Source: Arthrobacter sp. H-02-3 (GTDB lineage Bacteria > Actinomycetota > Actinomycetes > Actinomycetales > Micrococcaceae). From it: DNA of 64,000 nt. The notes beneath the pieces were generated by a model. It saw only the letters and a list, made by a program, of their open reading frames with translations. It did not search any database and was not told the origin of the DNA. The stretch's first letter is position 1, and each line of letters starts with the position of its first letter. Of the stretch, positions 53,712 to 61,395 are shown piece after piece. Both the position numbers and the translations under genes were made by a program. The DNA is taken from assembly GCF_003097355.1 (NCBI RefSeq), contig NZ_PYUI01000003.1:248001-312000 (forward strand). Reading direction: 5' to 3'.

Positions 53712-53746
53712 AGCACGAGGTGCGGACAAGGTCCGCACCTCGTGCT
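53712..53746. terminator. Strong bidirectional terminator
   Basis: A perfect 16-bp stem (left arm AGCACGAGGTGCGGAC, loop AAG) lies between convergent genes. CCAAAA before and CTTAACTT after give weak U-runs on both strands, so it can stop the oxidase transcript and the opposing hydroxylase transcript. Confidence 0.9.
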
Positions 53747-53764
53747 CTTAACTTGGCCTAAACG

Positions 53765-55021
53765 TCAGGCGGAAATCCGCTCCGTCAGGCTCGAGCTGGC
53801 CGGGCGGACGGCCGGTACGCCGTCGCCGTCCTGGCCGTACAGCCAGTCGTTGTACTGGAAGTCGTTGTCCTTCCGGCTCTTGAAGAGCAGGTTGCGCAGT
53901 GTCCGGGCCAGTCCGGACACGTGCCAGGATTCGCCCCAGACGCGGGCGGTGCGCTGGACCCGGGCCGTGCGGCCGGCGCGGATGTCATTGAACTCCTTGA
54001 TCGCGCCGTCCCAGGCGTCCGGGTTGACGCCTTCCTGGGTGAAGACGGTGCCATTGGTGGCGTCCTGCAGCACGGCGGCGTCCTCGAGCGCCTGGCAGGC
54101 GCCCTGGGCGAGGTACTGGAGCATCGGGTGCGCGGCGTCGCCCATCAGCACCATCCGGCCGGCGACCCAGTTTTCGATCGGATCGCGGTCGTACATGGGC
54201 CAGCGGATGCCGGTGGCCAGGTTCTTGAGCGCTTCCTGAACTGCGGGGACACAATCCTTGTACGCGGCCTCCAGCTCGTCCACACCGCCGTACTGCTCTT
54301 CGCCGCGTTCAAACGAGGCGGACTTGAAGACGGCCACGGTGTTCAGCAGCTCGCCCTTGCGCAGCGGGTACTGCACGAGGTGGCAGTCGGGTCCGAGGTA
54401 GACGATGACGTCTTCGAGGTCGGCCTTGGGCGTGTTTTCGGTGATCGGGACGGTGCCGCGGTACGCGACGTAGGCCGAGGGGACGGGCTCATCGTTGGCC
54501 ACGAGCGGACGCAGGGTGGACTTGAGTCCGTCGGCGCCGATTACGACGTCGGCCTCGTAGTCCACGCCGGCGGCGGTGTGGGCCACGCCGCGGCCGTTGA
54601 CGGTTTCAACGCTCTCGACCATGACGTCGTTGACGAGCTTGACGCCCGCCGCCTCGCAGCCTTCGAGCAGGACCCGGTGCAGGTCGCTGCGGTGGATCAC
54701 GACGTACGGCGCGCCGTAGCGTTCCTCGAATTCCCCGCCGAGGGTCTGGCGGGTGAGCTCCTCGCCGGTGACGGCGTCGCGGAAGACCAGGTGCCTGGGC
54801 TGGACGCCGATTTCCAGCGCCTTTTCCAGCAAGCCCCAGCGCCGCAGGACGCGGGAGGCGTTCGGGGCCATCTGCAGGCCCGCGCCGACCTCGCCGAATT
54901 CGGGGGCCCGCTCCACGAGGGTGACGTTGGCGCCGTTTTCACGCAGCGCGAGGGCTCCGGCCAGTCCGGCCATTCCCCCTCCGATGACGAGGACATCGGT
55001 GGACGTGGCGTGCTCAGACAT
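53765..55021 (-). CDS. 3-hydroxybenzoate 6-hydroxylase-like FAD monooxygenase
   Basis: 418-residue group A flavoprotein hydroxylase. Motifs: GGGMAGLAGALALRENG (about 13-29, FAD ADP), ADVVIGADGLKSTLR (DG motif, about 155), and RMVLMGDAAHPM (GD motif, about 290-301). With gentisate dioxygenase, isomerase and hydrolase across the IclR gene, the likely reaction is 3-hydroxybenzoate to gentisate with NADH and O2; salicylate-type activity is the alternative. The ATG with AGGAGC overlaps the 3' end of the upstream transporter by 8 bp, so they form an operon. Confidence 0.88.
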   Translation of the reverse strand: MSEHATSTDVLVIGGGMAGLAGALALRENGANVTLVERAPEFGEVGAGLQMAPNASRVLRRWGLLEKALEIGVQPRHLVFRDAVTGEELTRQTLGGEFEERYGAPYVVIHRSDLHRVLLEGCEAAGVKLVNDVMVESVETVNGRGVAHTAAGVDYEADVVIGADGLKSTLRPLVANDEPVPSAYVAYRGTVPITENTPKADLEDVIVYLGPDCHLVQYPLRKGELLNTVAVFKSASFERGEEQYGGVDELEAAYKDCVPAVQEALKNLATGIRWPMYDRDPIENWVAGRMVLMGDAAHPMLQYLAQGACQALEDAAVLQDATNGTVFTQEGVNPDAWDGAIKEFNDIRAGRTARVQRTARVWGESWHVSGLARTLRNLLFKSRKDNDFQYNDWLYGQDGDGVPAVRPASSSLTERISA

Positions 55022-56366
55022 TGCTTGCTCCTGTTGATGTGAGTGAGGGTGAGGTTGAGAGTTTGGACTTGAGTTTGAGGCCGACGGCGGCCAGCAGTAC
55101 CGCGGCGATGGCGGCTGCACCAGCGAAGGCGAGGAAATTGGAATTGACGCCCAGTCCGGCGGCCAGCAGGAGGCCACCGATCTGGGGTGCGGCTACGGCG
55201 CCGATACGGCCCGTCCCCAGCGCCCAGCCCAGCGCGGTTCCGCGCAGGTGTCCGGGATAGTGGCTCGCGACGGCGGCGATGATGAGGCACTGCGTGCCGT
55301 GGGTGCCGACGCCGGCGAGGACCAGCATGAAGTAGACGACGCCGACGGGCGGCCCGCTCACAAGAACCACGAGGGCTCCGGCAGCGACGGCGGCCGCGGC
55401 GATCGCCGTCGGGATCGGACCGAAGCGGGTGCCCGCCCAAGCCGTGATGACCGAGCCGGCCACCGCACCCAGGTTGAGGGCCAGTGCGAAGGTCAGGGCG
55501 GAGCCCAGGTTGTAGCCGGCCAGCTGCATGAGGTTCGGCAGCCAGGTGCCGAGGCCGTACCAGGCGAACAGGGTGGCGATCGTTGCCAGGGCGAACAGCA
55601 CACTCACCCCCAGGTACGGGGCGCGGAGCAGGGAGGAGAAGCCGGACGGCTCGTTGACCGCATGCCCTTTCCCGGCGGCCTTGCGGGCGGCCCGGCCTGC
55701 GGCACCGGCCGGGTCCAGGGTCTCCGGAAGGTATTTCACTCCGAGCGGCACCACGACCATCAGGGCGACCACGGCGACCAGGAACATGGACTCCCAGCCG
55801 AACGCGGGGATCAGCTGGATGCCGACGAGGGCGGCGATGGATCCGCCGATCGGGACACCGGACATCATCAGGGTGGCGACGGTGGAGCGCCATTTGGGCG
55901 TGACGAGTTCGGCCACGAGCGCATTGGCCGAGGGCACCAGCCCGCCGAGTCCGATGCCGGCGAGGAGCCGCAGGACGCCGAAGACCGGGGCACTAGGCGC
56001 GAACGCGCAGAGGATCGTGAAGATCGAAAAAACGATGGCACAGCCCAGGATGGTCCGGCGGCGGCCCCACGAGTCGGCCATGCGTCCGGCGAAGATCGCC
56101 CCGATCATCATGCCGACGAAGGCCATGGAGCCGATCGTTCCGGCGGTGGCCTTATTCAGGCCCCATCCGGTCTCAGAAATCAGTGAGGACTGGACGGTGC
56201 CGTAGACGATGAGGTCGTAGCCATCGAAGACCACCAGGAGCCAGCAGACGAGGACGGCCGCTGCCGAGCCTTTGGAGAACCGTGATGCAGGCCCATCAGC
56301 GGTAGTGGGGCCGGGAAGACCCGGTGTCGGCCGCTCCGGCGCTGCAGCGGAAGGTGTGTGATTCAT
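55014..56366 (-). CDS. AAHS family aromatic acid:H+ symporter
   Basis: 450-residue MFS importer with twelve helices. The aromatic-acid symporter signature DGYDLIVYG (about 48-56, with the essential Asp) and motif A GRMADSWGRRRTILG (about 97-111) match BenK, MhbT and GenK types. It probably imports 3-hydroxybenzoate or gentisate. It is divergent from the IclR gene and is the first gene of the operon with the hydroxylase. Confidence 0.9.
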   Translation of the reverse strand: MNHTPSAAAPERPTPGLPGPTTADGPASRFSKGSAAAVLVCWLLVVFDGYDLIVYGTVQSSLISETGWGLNKATAGTIGSMAFVGMMIGAIFAGRMADSWGRRRTILGCAIVFSIFTILCAFAPSAPVFGVLRLLAGIGLGGLVPSANALVAELVTPKWRSTVATLMMSGVPIGGSIAALVGIQLIPAFGWESMFLVAVVALMVVVPLGVKYLPETLDPAGAAGRAARKAAGKGHAVNEPSGFSSLLRAPYLGVSVLFALATIATLFAWYGLGTWLPNLMQLAGYNLGSALTFALALNLGAVAGSVITAWAGTRFGPIPTAIAAAAVAAGALVVLVSGPPVGVVYFMLVLAGVGTHGTQCLIIAAVASHYPGHLRGTALGWALGTGRIGAVAAPQIGGLLLAAGLGVNSNFLAFAGAAAIAAVLLAAVGLKLKSKLSTSPSLTSTGASNV

Positions 56367-56406
56367 CCCACTACTGTCATGGAGATTGCAGACGAACAAC
56401 AATACA

Positions 56407-56423
56407 ATTCTGATGTGCAGAAC
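56407..56423. promoter_or_regulatory. IclR box 1 of the gentisate cluster
   Basis: ATTCTG-ATGTG-CAGAAC, a 6-5-6 inverted repeat with one mismatch, overlapping the probable GTG start of the regulator and upstream of the divergent transporter. It has the same left arm and near-identical right arm as box 2. Confidence 0.75.
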
Positions 56424-57236
56424 AACCCGCCAGCCAAGTCCACCCGGAAGCCCGTCCAAAAGCGGCCGACCTATTCCATCGAGGCGGTGGACAATGCGCT
56501 GCAACTCCTGCAGCTGCTCCGCGACGGGGGCGCGCTGCGGCTCAAGGACGCCGCCGCCGAGCTCGGCGTAGCCCCCTCCACCGCCCACCGGCTCCTGGCG
56601 ATGCTGGTCTACCGGGGCTTTGCCGTGCAGGATGAAAACCGCCGCTATGTTCCCGGGGCGGCGATGGGGGTCGGGCCGGCGGGCCTGAGCTGGACCAGGC
56701 TCCTGCGCTCGCTCGCCCAGCCGCACATGGAGCTGCTCTCGGCGCAACTGAACGAGACCGTCAACCTTATGGTGCGGGTGGGCACCAAAGTGCGATTCCT
56801 GGCCACGGTGGAGGGGAACAACGTGTTGCGGGTTGGTGACCGGCAGGGGACGGTCATGCCCGCCAACAAGACGTCGGGCGGCAAGGCCATGCTCGCCGAA
56901 CTGGAACCCCACATGATCGACCAACTCTTTCGCAGCAACAATGCCGAGATTGGCGGGGATACCATTCCCGCCGCGGAGTACCCGGCGTTCCTGCGCGAGC
57001 TTGAGTCCATCCGCGGCAACGGCTTCGCGGCCAATTTTGAGGGGACGGAGGAAGGGGTGAGTGCCCTCGGGATGGCCCTGCACAACCGGCACGGGCACGT
57101 CGTCGGCGCACTCAGCGTCGCCACTCCCTCGACCCGGTTCCGCCGGGTCTTCGACGCCGGACTCGTCCCCGCGCTGCGGGAAACCTGCCGGCAGCTGGAA
57201 ATCGACATCGCGGCTAATCCGGCCGAGCCGGACTGA
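56415..57236 (+). CDS. IclR family regulator of the gentisate cluster
   Basis: 273 residues from the GTG chosen. Winged helix at about 20-75 (YSIEAVDNALQLLQLLRDGGALRLKDAAAELGVAPSTAHRLLAML) and effector domain to about 265. A TACAAT -10 (56403-56408, with TGGAGA 17 bases upstream) ends six bases before the GTG, indicating a leaderless mRNA; an ATG 12 codons upstream (56379) has no ribosome site. IclR members in gentisate clusters often act as activators with the aromatic acid as ligand. The first dyad lies on its own start, which would allow autocontrol. Confidence 0.85.
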   Translation: MQNNPPAKSTRKPVQKRPTYSIEAVDNALQLLQLLRDGGALRLKDAAAELGVAPSTAHRLLAMLVYRGFAVQDENRRYVPGAAMGVGPAGLSWTRLLRSLAQPHMELLSAQLNETVNLMVRVGTKVRFLATVEGNNVLRVGDRQGTVMPANKTSGGKAMLAELEPHMIDQLFRSNNAEIGGDTIPAAEYPAFLRELESIRGNGFAANFEGTEEGVSALGMALHNRHGHVVGALSVATPSTRFRRVFDAGLVPALRETCRQLEIDIAANPAEPD

Positions 57237-57306
57237 GTGCGCGCCGAGTGTGCGGCAGGGCACACAGCGGGGTACCCCGCCGGGCACCCGGGGGAACCAT
57301 CCAAAA

Positions 57307-57323
57307 ATTCTGACTGGCAGAAT
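57307..57323. promoter_or_regulatory. IclR box 2, upstream of the gentisate dioxygenase promoter
   Basis: ATTCTG-ACTGG-CAGAAT, a perfect 6-5-6 inverted repeat. Just after it lies TTGGGG, 18 bases, TAGAGT, a plausible promoter for the dioxygenase operon. A site directly before the -35 fits activation. Confidence 0.75.
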
Positions 57324-57400
57324 ATGTTGGGGGTCACACCTCCACATCCGTAGAGTCGAACTACGCCAAAGAACTGTTCTGACCTACCGAGGAGGCCCAC

Positions 57401-58531
57401 GTGTCCATCAGCGCCGAGAACACGACTCATGAATCAGTGGCCGCGGGACCTACTGCTCCGGAGCCGACGCCCGAAGAAGCCGCCCAGCTCAAGGAGCTCT
57501 ACCGGGATTTTGACCGGGAGAACCTGATCCCGCTGTGGACCGAGATCGCGGACCTGATGCCGATGGTGCCGACCCCCAAGGCGGTGGCCCACGTCTGGCG
57601 GTGGAGCGATCTGTACCCGCTGGCCGCCCGCGCCGGCGATCTGGTCCCGGTGGGCCGCGGCGGGGAACGCCGGGCGATCGCCCTGGCGAACCCCGGTCTG
57701 GCCGGTACGCCGTACGCGACCCCCACGCTGTGGGCGGCCATCCAGTACCTCGGTGCCCGCGAGACCGCCCCCGAACACCGCCACTCACAGAACGCGTTCC
57801 GCTTCGTCGTCGAGGGCGAGGGCGTGTGGACGGTCGTGAACGGGGACCCGGTGCGGATGTCCCGCGGGGACTTCCTGTTGACCCCGGGCTGGAACTTCCA
57901 CGGCCACCACAACGACACCGATGAGCCGATGGCCTGGATCGACGGCCTGGACATCCCGTTCGTGCACTACGCCGATGCCGGGTTCTTCGAGTTCGGCACC
58001 GAGCGTGTCACCGACGAGGCCACGCCGGACATCTCCCGCTCCGAACGCCTCTGGGCCCACCCTGGCCTGCGCCCGCTCTCCGGACTGGAGGACACCACGA
58101 GCTCCCCCATCGCGGCGTACCGCTGGGAATACACGGACCGGGCCCTGACCGAGCAGCTCCTCCTCGAGGACGAGGGCCACCCGGCCACCGTGTCCCAGGG
58201 CCACGCCGCCGTCCGCTACACCAACCCCACCACCGGCGGGGACGTCATGCCGACCATCCGGGCGGAATTCCACCGGCTCCGCGCCGGCGCCACCACCGAA
58301 ACCGTCCGCGAGGTCGGCTCCAGCGTGTGGCAGGTCTTCGAAGGGACCGGTTCCGTGGTCCTGAACGGCGAAACCAGGACCCTGGCCAAGGGCGACCTCT
58401 TCGTCGTCCCGTCCTGGGCCGCCTGGTCACTGCAGGCAGACACGGAATTCGATCTTTTCCGCTTCAGCGACGCCCCCATTTTCGAACGGCTGAACTTCAA
58501 CCGCACCTACATCGAAGGACGCACCAAGTAA
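57401..58531 (+). CDS. Gentisate 1,2-dioxygenase
   Basis: 376-residue double-cupin Fe(II) ring-cleaving enzyme turning gentisate into maleylpyruvate. The first cupin holds the metal His pair in APEHRHSQNAFRFVVEG (about 125-141) and a third His in WNFHGHHND (about 165-173). The second, non-metal cupin spans about 285-360 (WQVFEGTGSVVLNGETRTLAKGDLFVVPSW). GTG start with GAGGAGG upstream. The stop shares one base with the next ATG (TAATG). Confidence 0.95.
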   Translation: MSISAENTTHESVAAGPTAPEPTPEEAAQLKELYRDFDRENLIPLWTEIADLMPMVPTPKAVAHVWRWSDLYPLAARAGDLVPVGRGGERRAIALANPGLAGTPYATPTLWAAIQYLGARETAPEHRHSQNAFRFVVEGEGVWTVVNGDPVRMSRGDFLLTPGWNFHGHHNDTDEPMAWIDGLDIPFVHYADAGFFEFGTERVTDEATPDISRSERLWAHPGLRPLSGLEDTTSSPIAAYRWEYTDRALTEQLLLEDEGHPATVSQGHAAVRYTNPTTGGDVMPTIRAEFHRLRAGATTETVREVGSSVWQVFEGTGSVVLNGETRTLAKGDLFVVPSWAAWSLQADTEFDLFRFSDAPIFERLNFNRTYIEGRTK

Positions 58532-59367
58532 TGAGACTCCTCACCCTCCGACTCCCCTTTGAGGGAAAAACAGTTACCAAGGCTGTGCGCCAGGACGGCG
58601 ACACCCTGACCGAGATCGACGGCTTCGCCGACGTCGGAGAACTCCTCCGCACCCCGGACTGGGAAGCCACCGCGAAGGCAGCGGCCGGCGCCACGCACCC
58701 GCTCGAGGGAGCGGACCTGGCCGCCGTCGTCCCCTCCCCCGGCAAAATCATCTGCGTGGGCCACAACTACCGCAACCACATCAAGGAAATGGGCCGGGAA
58801 GTCCCCGAATTTCCCACCCTGTTCGCCAAGTACCAGGAATCCCTGATCGGCCCCAACGATGACCTGGCCCTCCCGCAGGAATCCGACGCCGTCGACTGGG
58901 AAGCCGAACTCGCCGTCGTTATCGGCAAAAAGGGCCGCCGGATCAGCGAAGCCGACGCCCCGGCCCACATCGCCGGCTACGCCGTCCTGAACGACGTGTC
59001 CATGCGCGACTACCAGTTCCGCACCATCCAGTGGCTGCAGGGCAAGACCTGGGAAAAGTCCACCCCGTTCGGACCGGCCCTGGTCACCAAGGACGAGTTC
59101 ACCGCCGGCCCGCTGATGACCTCCGCGGTCGACGGCGACATCCAGCAGCAGACCCCGACGGGCGACCTCGTCTTCACCCCCGAATACCTGGTGTCCTACA
59201 TCTCCACGATCATCACGCTGAACCCGGGCGACGTCATCGCCACCGGCACCCCCGGCGGCGTCGGCCACGCCCAGGACCCCAAGCGCTACCTGCAGGAAGG
59301 CCAGCTCCTGGTCACCACCATCGAGGGACTGGGACAGCTGAAGAACCGCGTCATCAAGGAAGCCTGA
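58531..59367 (+). CDS. Fumarylpyruvate hydrolase (FAH family)
   Basis: 278 residues with the fumarylacetoacetate hydrolase fold. KIICVGHNYRNHIKEMG (about 72-88) is the start of the catalytic domain; metal ligands are expected in WEAELAVVIGKKGR (Glu), and NDVSMRDYQFRTIQW; GTPGGVG closes the active site. It cleaves fumarylpyruvate to fumarate and pyruvate, the last gentisate-pathway step. Overlaps its neighbours by one base at each end, so all three are translationally coupled. Confidence 0.92.
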   Translation: MRLLTLRLPFEGKTVTKAVRQDGDTLTEIDGFADVGELLRTPDWEATAKAAAGATHPLEGADLAAVVPSPGKIICVGHNYRNHIKEMGREVPEFPTLFAKYQESLIGPNDDLALPQESDAVDWEAELAVVIGKKGRRISEADAPAHIAGYAVLNDVSMRDYQFRTIQWLQGKTWEKSTPFGPALVTKDEFTAGPLMTSAVDGDIQQQTPTGDLVFTPEYLVSYISTIITLNPGDVIATGTPGGVGHAQDPKRYLQEGQLLVTTIEGLGQLKNRVIKEA

Positions 59368-60125
59368 TGGTTGCCCGCCACGACCAGACGACGGACCCGG
59401 AGCTGCTCGCGGCCCTGCTGCAGGCACGCCGCGGGACGGCGTTCTTCGCCCGCAAGCTCAACGAGCTCTCCGATACGGAGCTCGACGGTGATTCGCTGCT
59501 GCCGGGCTGGACCCGCCGCCACATCACCGCGCACATCGGCTACAACGCCCGGGCCATCGCCCGGCTCATCGAGTGGGCGGCCACCGGCGTCGAATCCCCG
59601 ATGTATGCCTCCACGGACGTCCGGGACCACGAGATTGACTTCGGCGCCACGCTGAGTCCGATCGCGCTACGGCACCTCTTCGACCACTCGGCCGTGCACC
59701 TGAACGTCGAGTGGCGGGACCTGCCCGAGGACGCGTGGCACCACAAGGTCCGGACTATCCAGGGCCGCGAAGTGCCCGCCACGGAAACGGTCTGGATGCG
59801 CAGCCGCGAAGTCTGGATGCACGCTGTGGACCTGGACAACGGCGCCGCCTTCCACGACATCCCGGCGCCCGTCCTGGAACGGCTCCTCAAGGACATCACC
59901 GGCGCCTGGCACACCCGCGGCACCGACAAGGACCTCGTCGTCAGGGTCACGGACCGCGACCTCACCTTCGGGGACGCGACGTCGGACTCCCCCACGGTGG
60001 TCTCCGGACCGCTCGCCGCCGTCGTCGAATGGGCCGCCGGCCGCGGCAACAGCGGCGTCACCGCCGCCGGGCCGGGCGCTGCAGCCACCACCGGGACGGT
60101 TCCCCCCGCCCCGAAGTGGATCTGA
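59367..60125 (+). CDS. Mycothiol-dependent maleylpyruvate isomerase
   Basis: 252-residue DinB/MDMPI protein that isomerises maleylpyruvate to fumarylpyruvate using mycothiol, a thiol of actinobacteria. Zinc ligands correspond to His56 (HITAHIGYNARA), Glu148 and His152 (REVWMHAVDL), each offset by four from the Corynebacterium glutamicum enzyme. C-terminal SCP2-like domain at about 165-240. The ATG overlaps the hydrolase stop (TGATG). A perfect hairpin with a T-run follows. Confidence 0.94.
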   Translation: MVARHDQTTDPELLAALLQARRGTAFFARKLNELSDTELDGDSLLPGWTRRHITAHIGYNARAIARLIEWAATGVESPMYASTDVRDHEIDFGATLSPIALRHLFDHSAVHLNVEWRDLPEDAWHHKVRTIQGREVPATETVWMRSREVWMHAVDLDNGAAFHDIPAPVLERLLKDITGAWHTRGTDKDLVVRVTDRDLTFGDATSDSPTVVSGPLAAVVEWAAGRGNSGVTAAGPGAAATTGTVPPAPKWI

Positions 60126-60144
60126 GAGCCGGCTAAACAATCCT

Positions 60145-60181
60145 AAAGCGGGAGGCCCCTCGGCGAGGGGCCTCCCGCTTT
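60145..60181 (+). terminator. Rho-independent terminator of the gentisate operon
   Basis: A perfect 17-bp stem (left arm AAAGCGGGAGGCCCCTC, loop GGC) ends in TTT, 20 bases after the isomerase stop. Strong terminator. Confidence 0.92.
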
Positions 60182-60198
60182 CGCGCGCGCTTGTCTCC

Positions 60199-60276
60199 GT
60201 CCGGGGGCACTTTGAGGGCAATGTCCGACGCCGGCGCCCTGGTTGACGGCGTGTCCGCGCCAAAGTGCCCCCGGAC
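60199..60276. repeat. Inverted-repeat element, possible dispersed palindromic repeat
   Basis: GTCCGGGGGCACTTTG (60199-60214) and its exact reverse complement CAAAGTGCCCCCGGAC (60261-60276) enclose 46 bp that also contain shorter GTCC/GGCGT dyads. The arms lie in non-coding DNA between a terminator and a gene fragment. This is the layout of REP/BIME-like interspersed elements, but no second copy is in the window. Confidence 0.65.
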
Positions 60277-60302
60277 CGCCGCCGCAGCGACGCCGGCCCG
60301 GG

Positions 60303-60422
60303 TTAGCCCGTGGAGTCGCTGATGCCCATCTCGATCTGGAGCCGCGGCAATGCCAGGTTCACGATCGTGCCATCGCGAACCACCATGTACTGCGCGCGAG
60401 CCAGGAACACCAGCGCCCAGGG
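60303..60422 (-). pseudogene. Remnant of a DHA2-type MFS transporter
   Basis: About 39 codons in the same frame directly after the TetR stop encode FLARAQYMVVRDGTIVNLAL followed by PRLQIEMGISDS, then a stop. This is the first helix and motif D1 of EmrB/QacA-type exporters (family pattern FMVVLDATIVNVALPSIQ). Everything after the GISDS point is missing, and the repeat element follows. The regulator probably once controlled this exporter. Confidence 0.8.
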
Positions 60423-61037
60423 TCAGCCTTCGTCGCAGAGCAGGTGGTACCAGTTATCGGCAAGCACCTCGAGCGCGTGTTCGCGGTTTGGTTCAAACTT
60501 GCGTCGGGTCCAGAGCGTGGCGACGTAGTCGAGTGAGGTGAAGGCCAGAGTGCCGCGAATGTGGTGCGTCTCCTCCGAGAAGCGCCCTGCGAGCTTCATT
60601 CCGCGGACGAGGTCGGAGATGACCTCCTCATGCCATCCCTCAACCAGGGCGCGCACGTCGCGATCGACGGCGGCGGCCTCCTCGAGCACGTCGAGGTATG
60701 GGCGGAAGACCGGCCAGAGCGCCGCCCGCGACTCCAGCCACGCCAGGATGCCCGGCAGCTCGCCTGCCCGCACCACGTCGACGAGGTCGGCCGCGGTAGA
60801 GCCGATCCCCGGGCCGTCCTCACGGTCGAGCACCGCGTTGACGCGCACCATGAAGTCCCTCATCAGATCGCTGCGTGAAGGGTAGTGCGCGTAGAAAGTC
60901 ACCCGGGTGGTGCCGGCCGCCGCGGCGATCTCATCGATGGTGGTCGCGGCGTACCCCTTGTCGGTGAAAAGCTCGAGAGCCCGCTCCACGATCACGTCGC
61001 GGGTGAGCTTTTTCTGGGCTTCTCGCAACGTCGACAT
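60423..61037 (-). CDS. TetR family transcriptional regulator
   Basis: 204 residues. HTH at about 15-60 (RDVIVERALELFTDKGYAATTIDEIAAAAGTTRVTFYAHYPSRSDL), ligand domain to the end. It lies between a lost exporter fragment and a lost ferredoxin reductase fragment, downstream of the P450 gene on the same strand. It may control the P450 operon and the divergent phosphotriesterase-like genes; two dyads lie between those. Confidence 0.9.
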   Translation of the reverse strand: MSTLREAQKKLTRDVIVERALELFTDKGYAATTIDEIAAAAGTTRVTFYAHYPSRSDLMRDFMVRVNAVLDREDGPGIGSTAADLVDVVRAGELPGILAWLESRAALWPVFRPYLDVLEEAAAVDRDVRALVEGWHEEVISDLVRGMKLAGRFSEETHHIRGTLAFTSLDYVATLWTRRKFEPNREHALEVLADNWYHLLCDEG

Positions 61038-61100
61038 GGACCAATCCTAACTTTGTTGTGCGGCGACAGGCCCGGGCGGGCGACGCCGGTCCCGGGGCGG

Positions 61101-61186
61101 CAGGACCGGCGTCAGCCCGCCGTCGAAGCCGGCAGAGCGCAGTGACTCGCCGCCGTGAGCCCGGCGATGCCGTTGCCGACGACGCC
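61101..61186 (-). pseudogene. Frameshifted remnant of a ferredoxin reductase
   Basis: Right after the ferredoxin stop, one frame reads GVVGNGIAGLTAA and the next frame continues ESLRSAGFDGGLTPVL. Together this is the FAD-binding N-terminus of a P450-type ferredoxin reductase, split by a one-base loss near 61147, and truncated after about 30 residues. No start codon remains. Confidence 0.8.
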
Positions 61187-61200
61187 GGGCCCGCGCCCCG

Positions 61201-61395
61201 CTATGCAGCTTCCAGCCGGAGCGCGGCGACCGGGCAGACCCTCACGGCCGCCTTCGCGGCGTCGAGGTCGGCACCGTCCACCTCCGGGGCATCGATGACC
61301 AACTGGCCGTCATCGTCGAGGTGCATCAGCCGGGGCGCGGCTTCCTCGCAGAGGCCGTGCCCCTCGCAGCGTGGCCGGTCGAGTTCGATCCTCAC
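61201..61395 (-). CDS. Ferredoxin, [3Fe-4S] type
   Basis: 64 residues; the small electron carrier for the upstream P450. Cys pattern CEGHGLC and VRVCPVAAL gives three cysteines with the second of the usual four replaced, the mark of [3Fe-4S] P450 ferredoxins. Its start overlaps the P450 stop by 4 bp. The matching reductase downstream is only a remnant, so electrons must come from elsewhere. Confidence 0.92.
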   Translation of the reverse strand: MRIELDRPRCEGHGLCEEAAPRLMHLDDDGQLVIDAPEVDGADLDAAKAAVRVCPVAALRLEAA

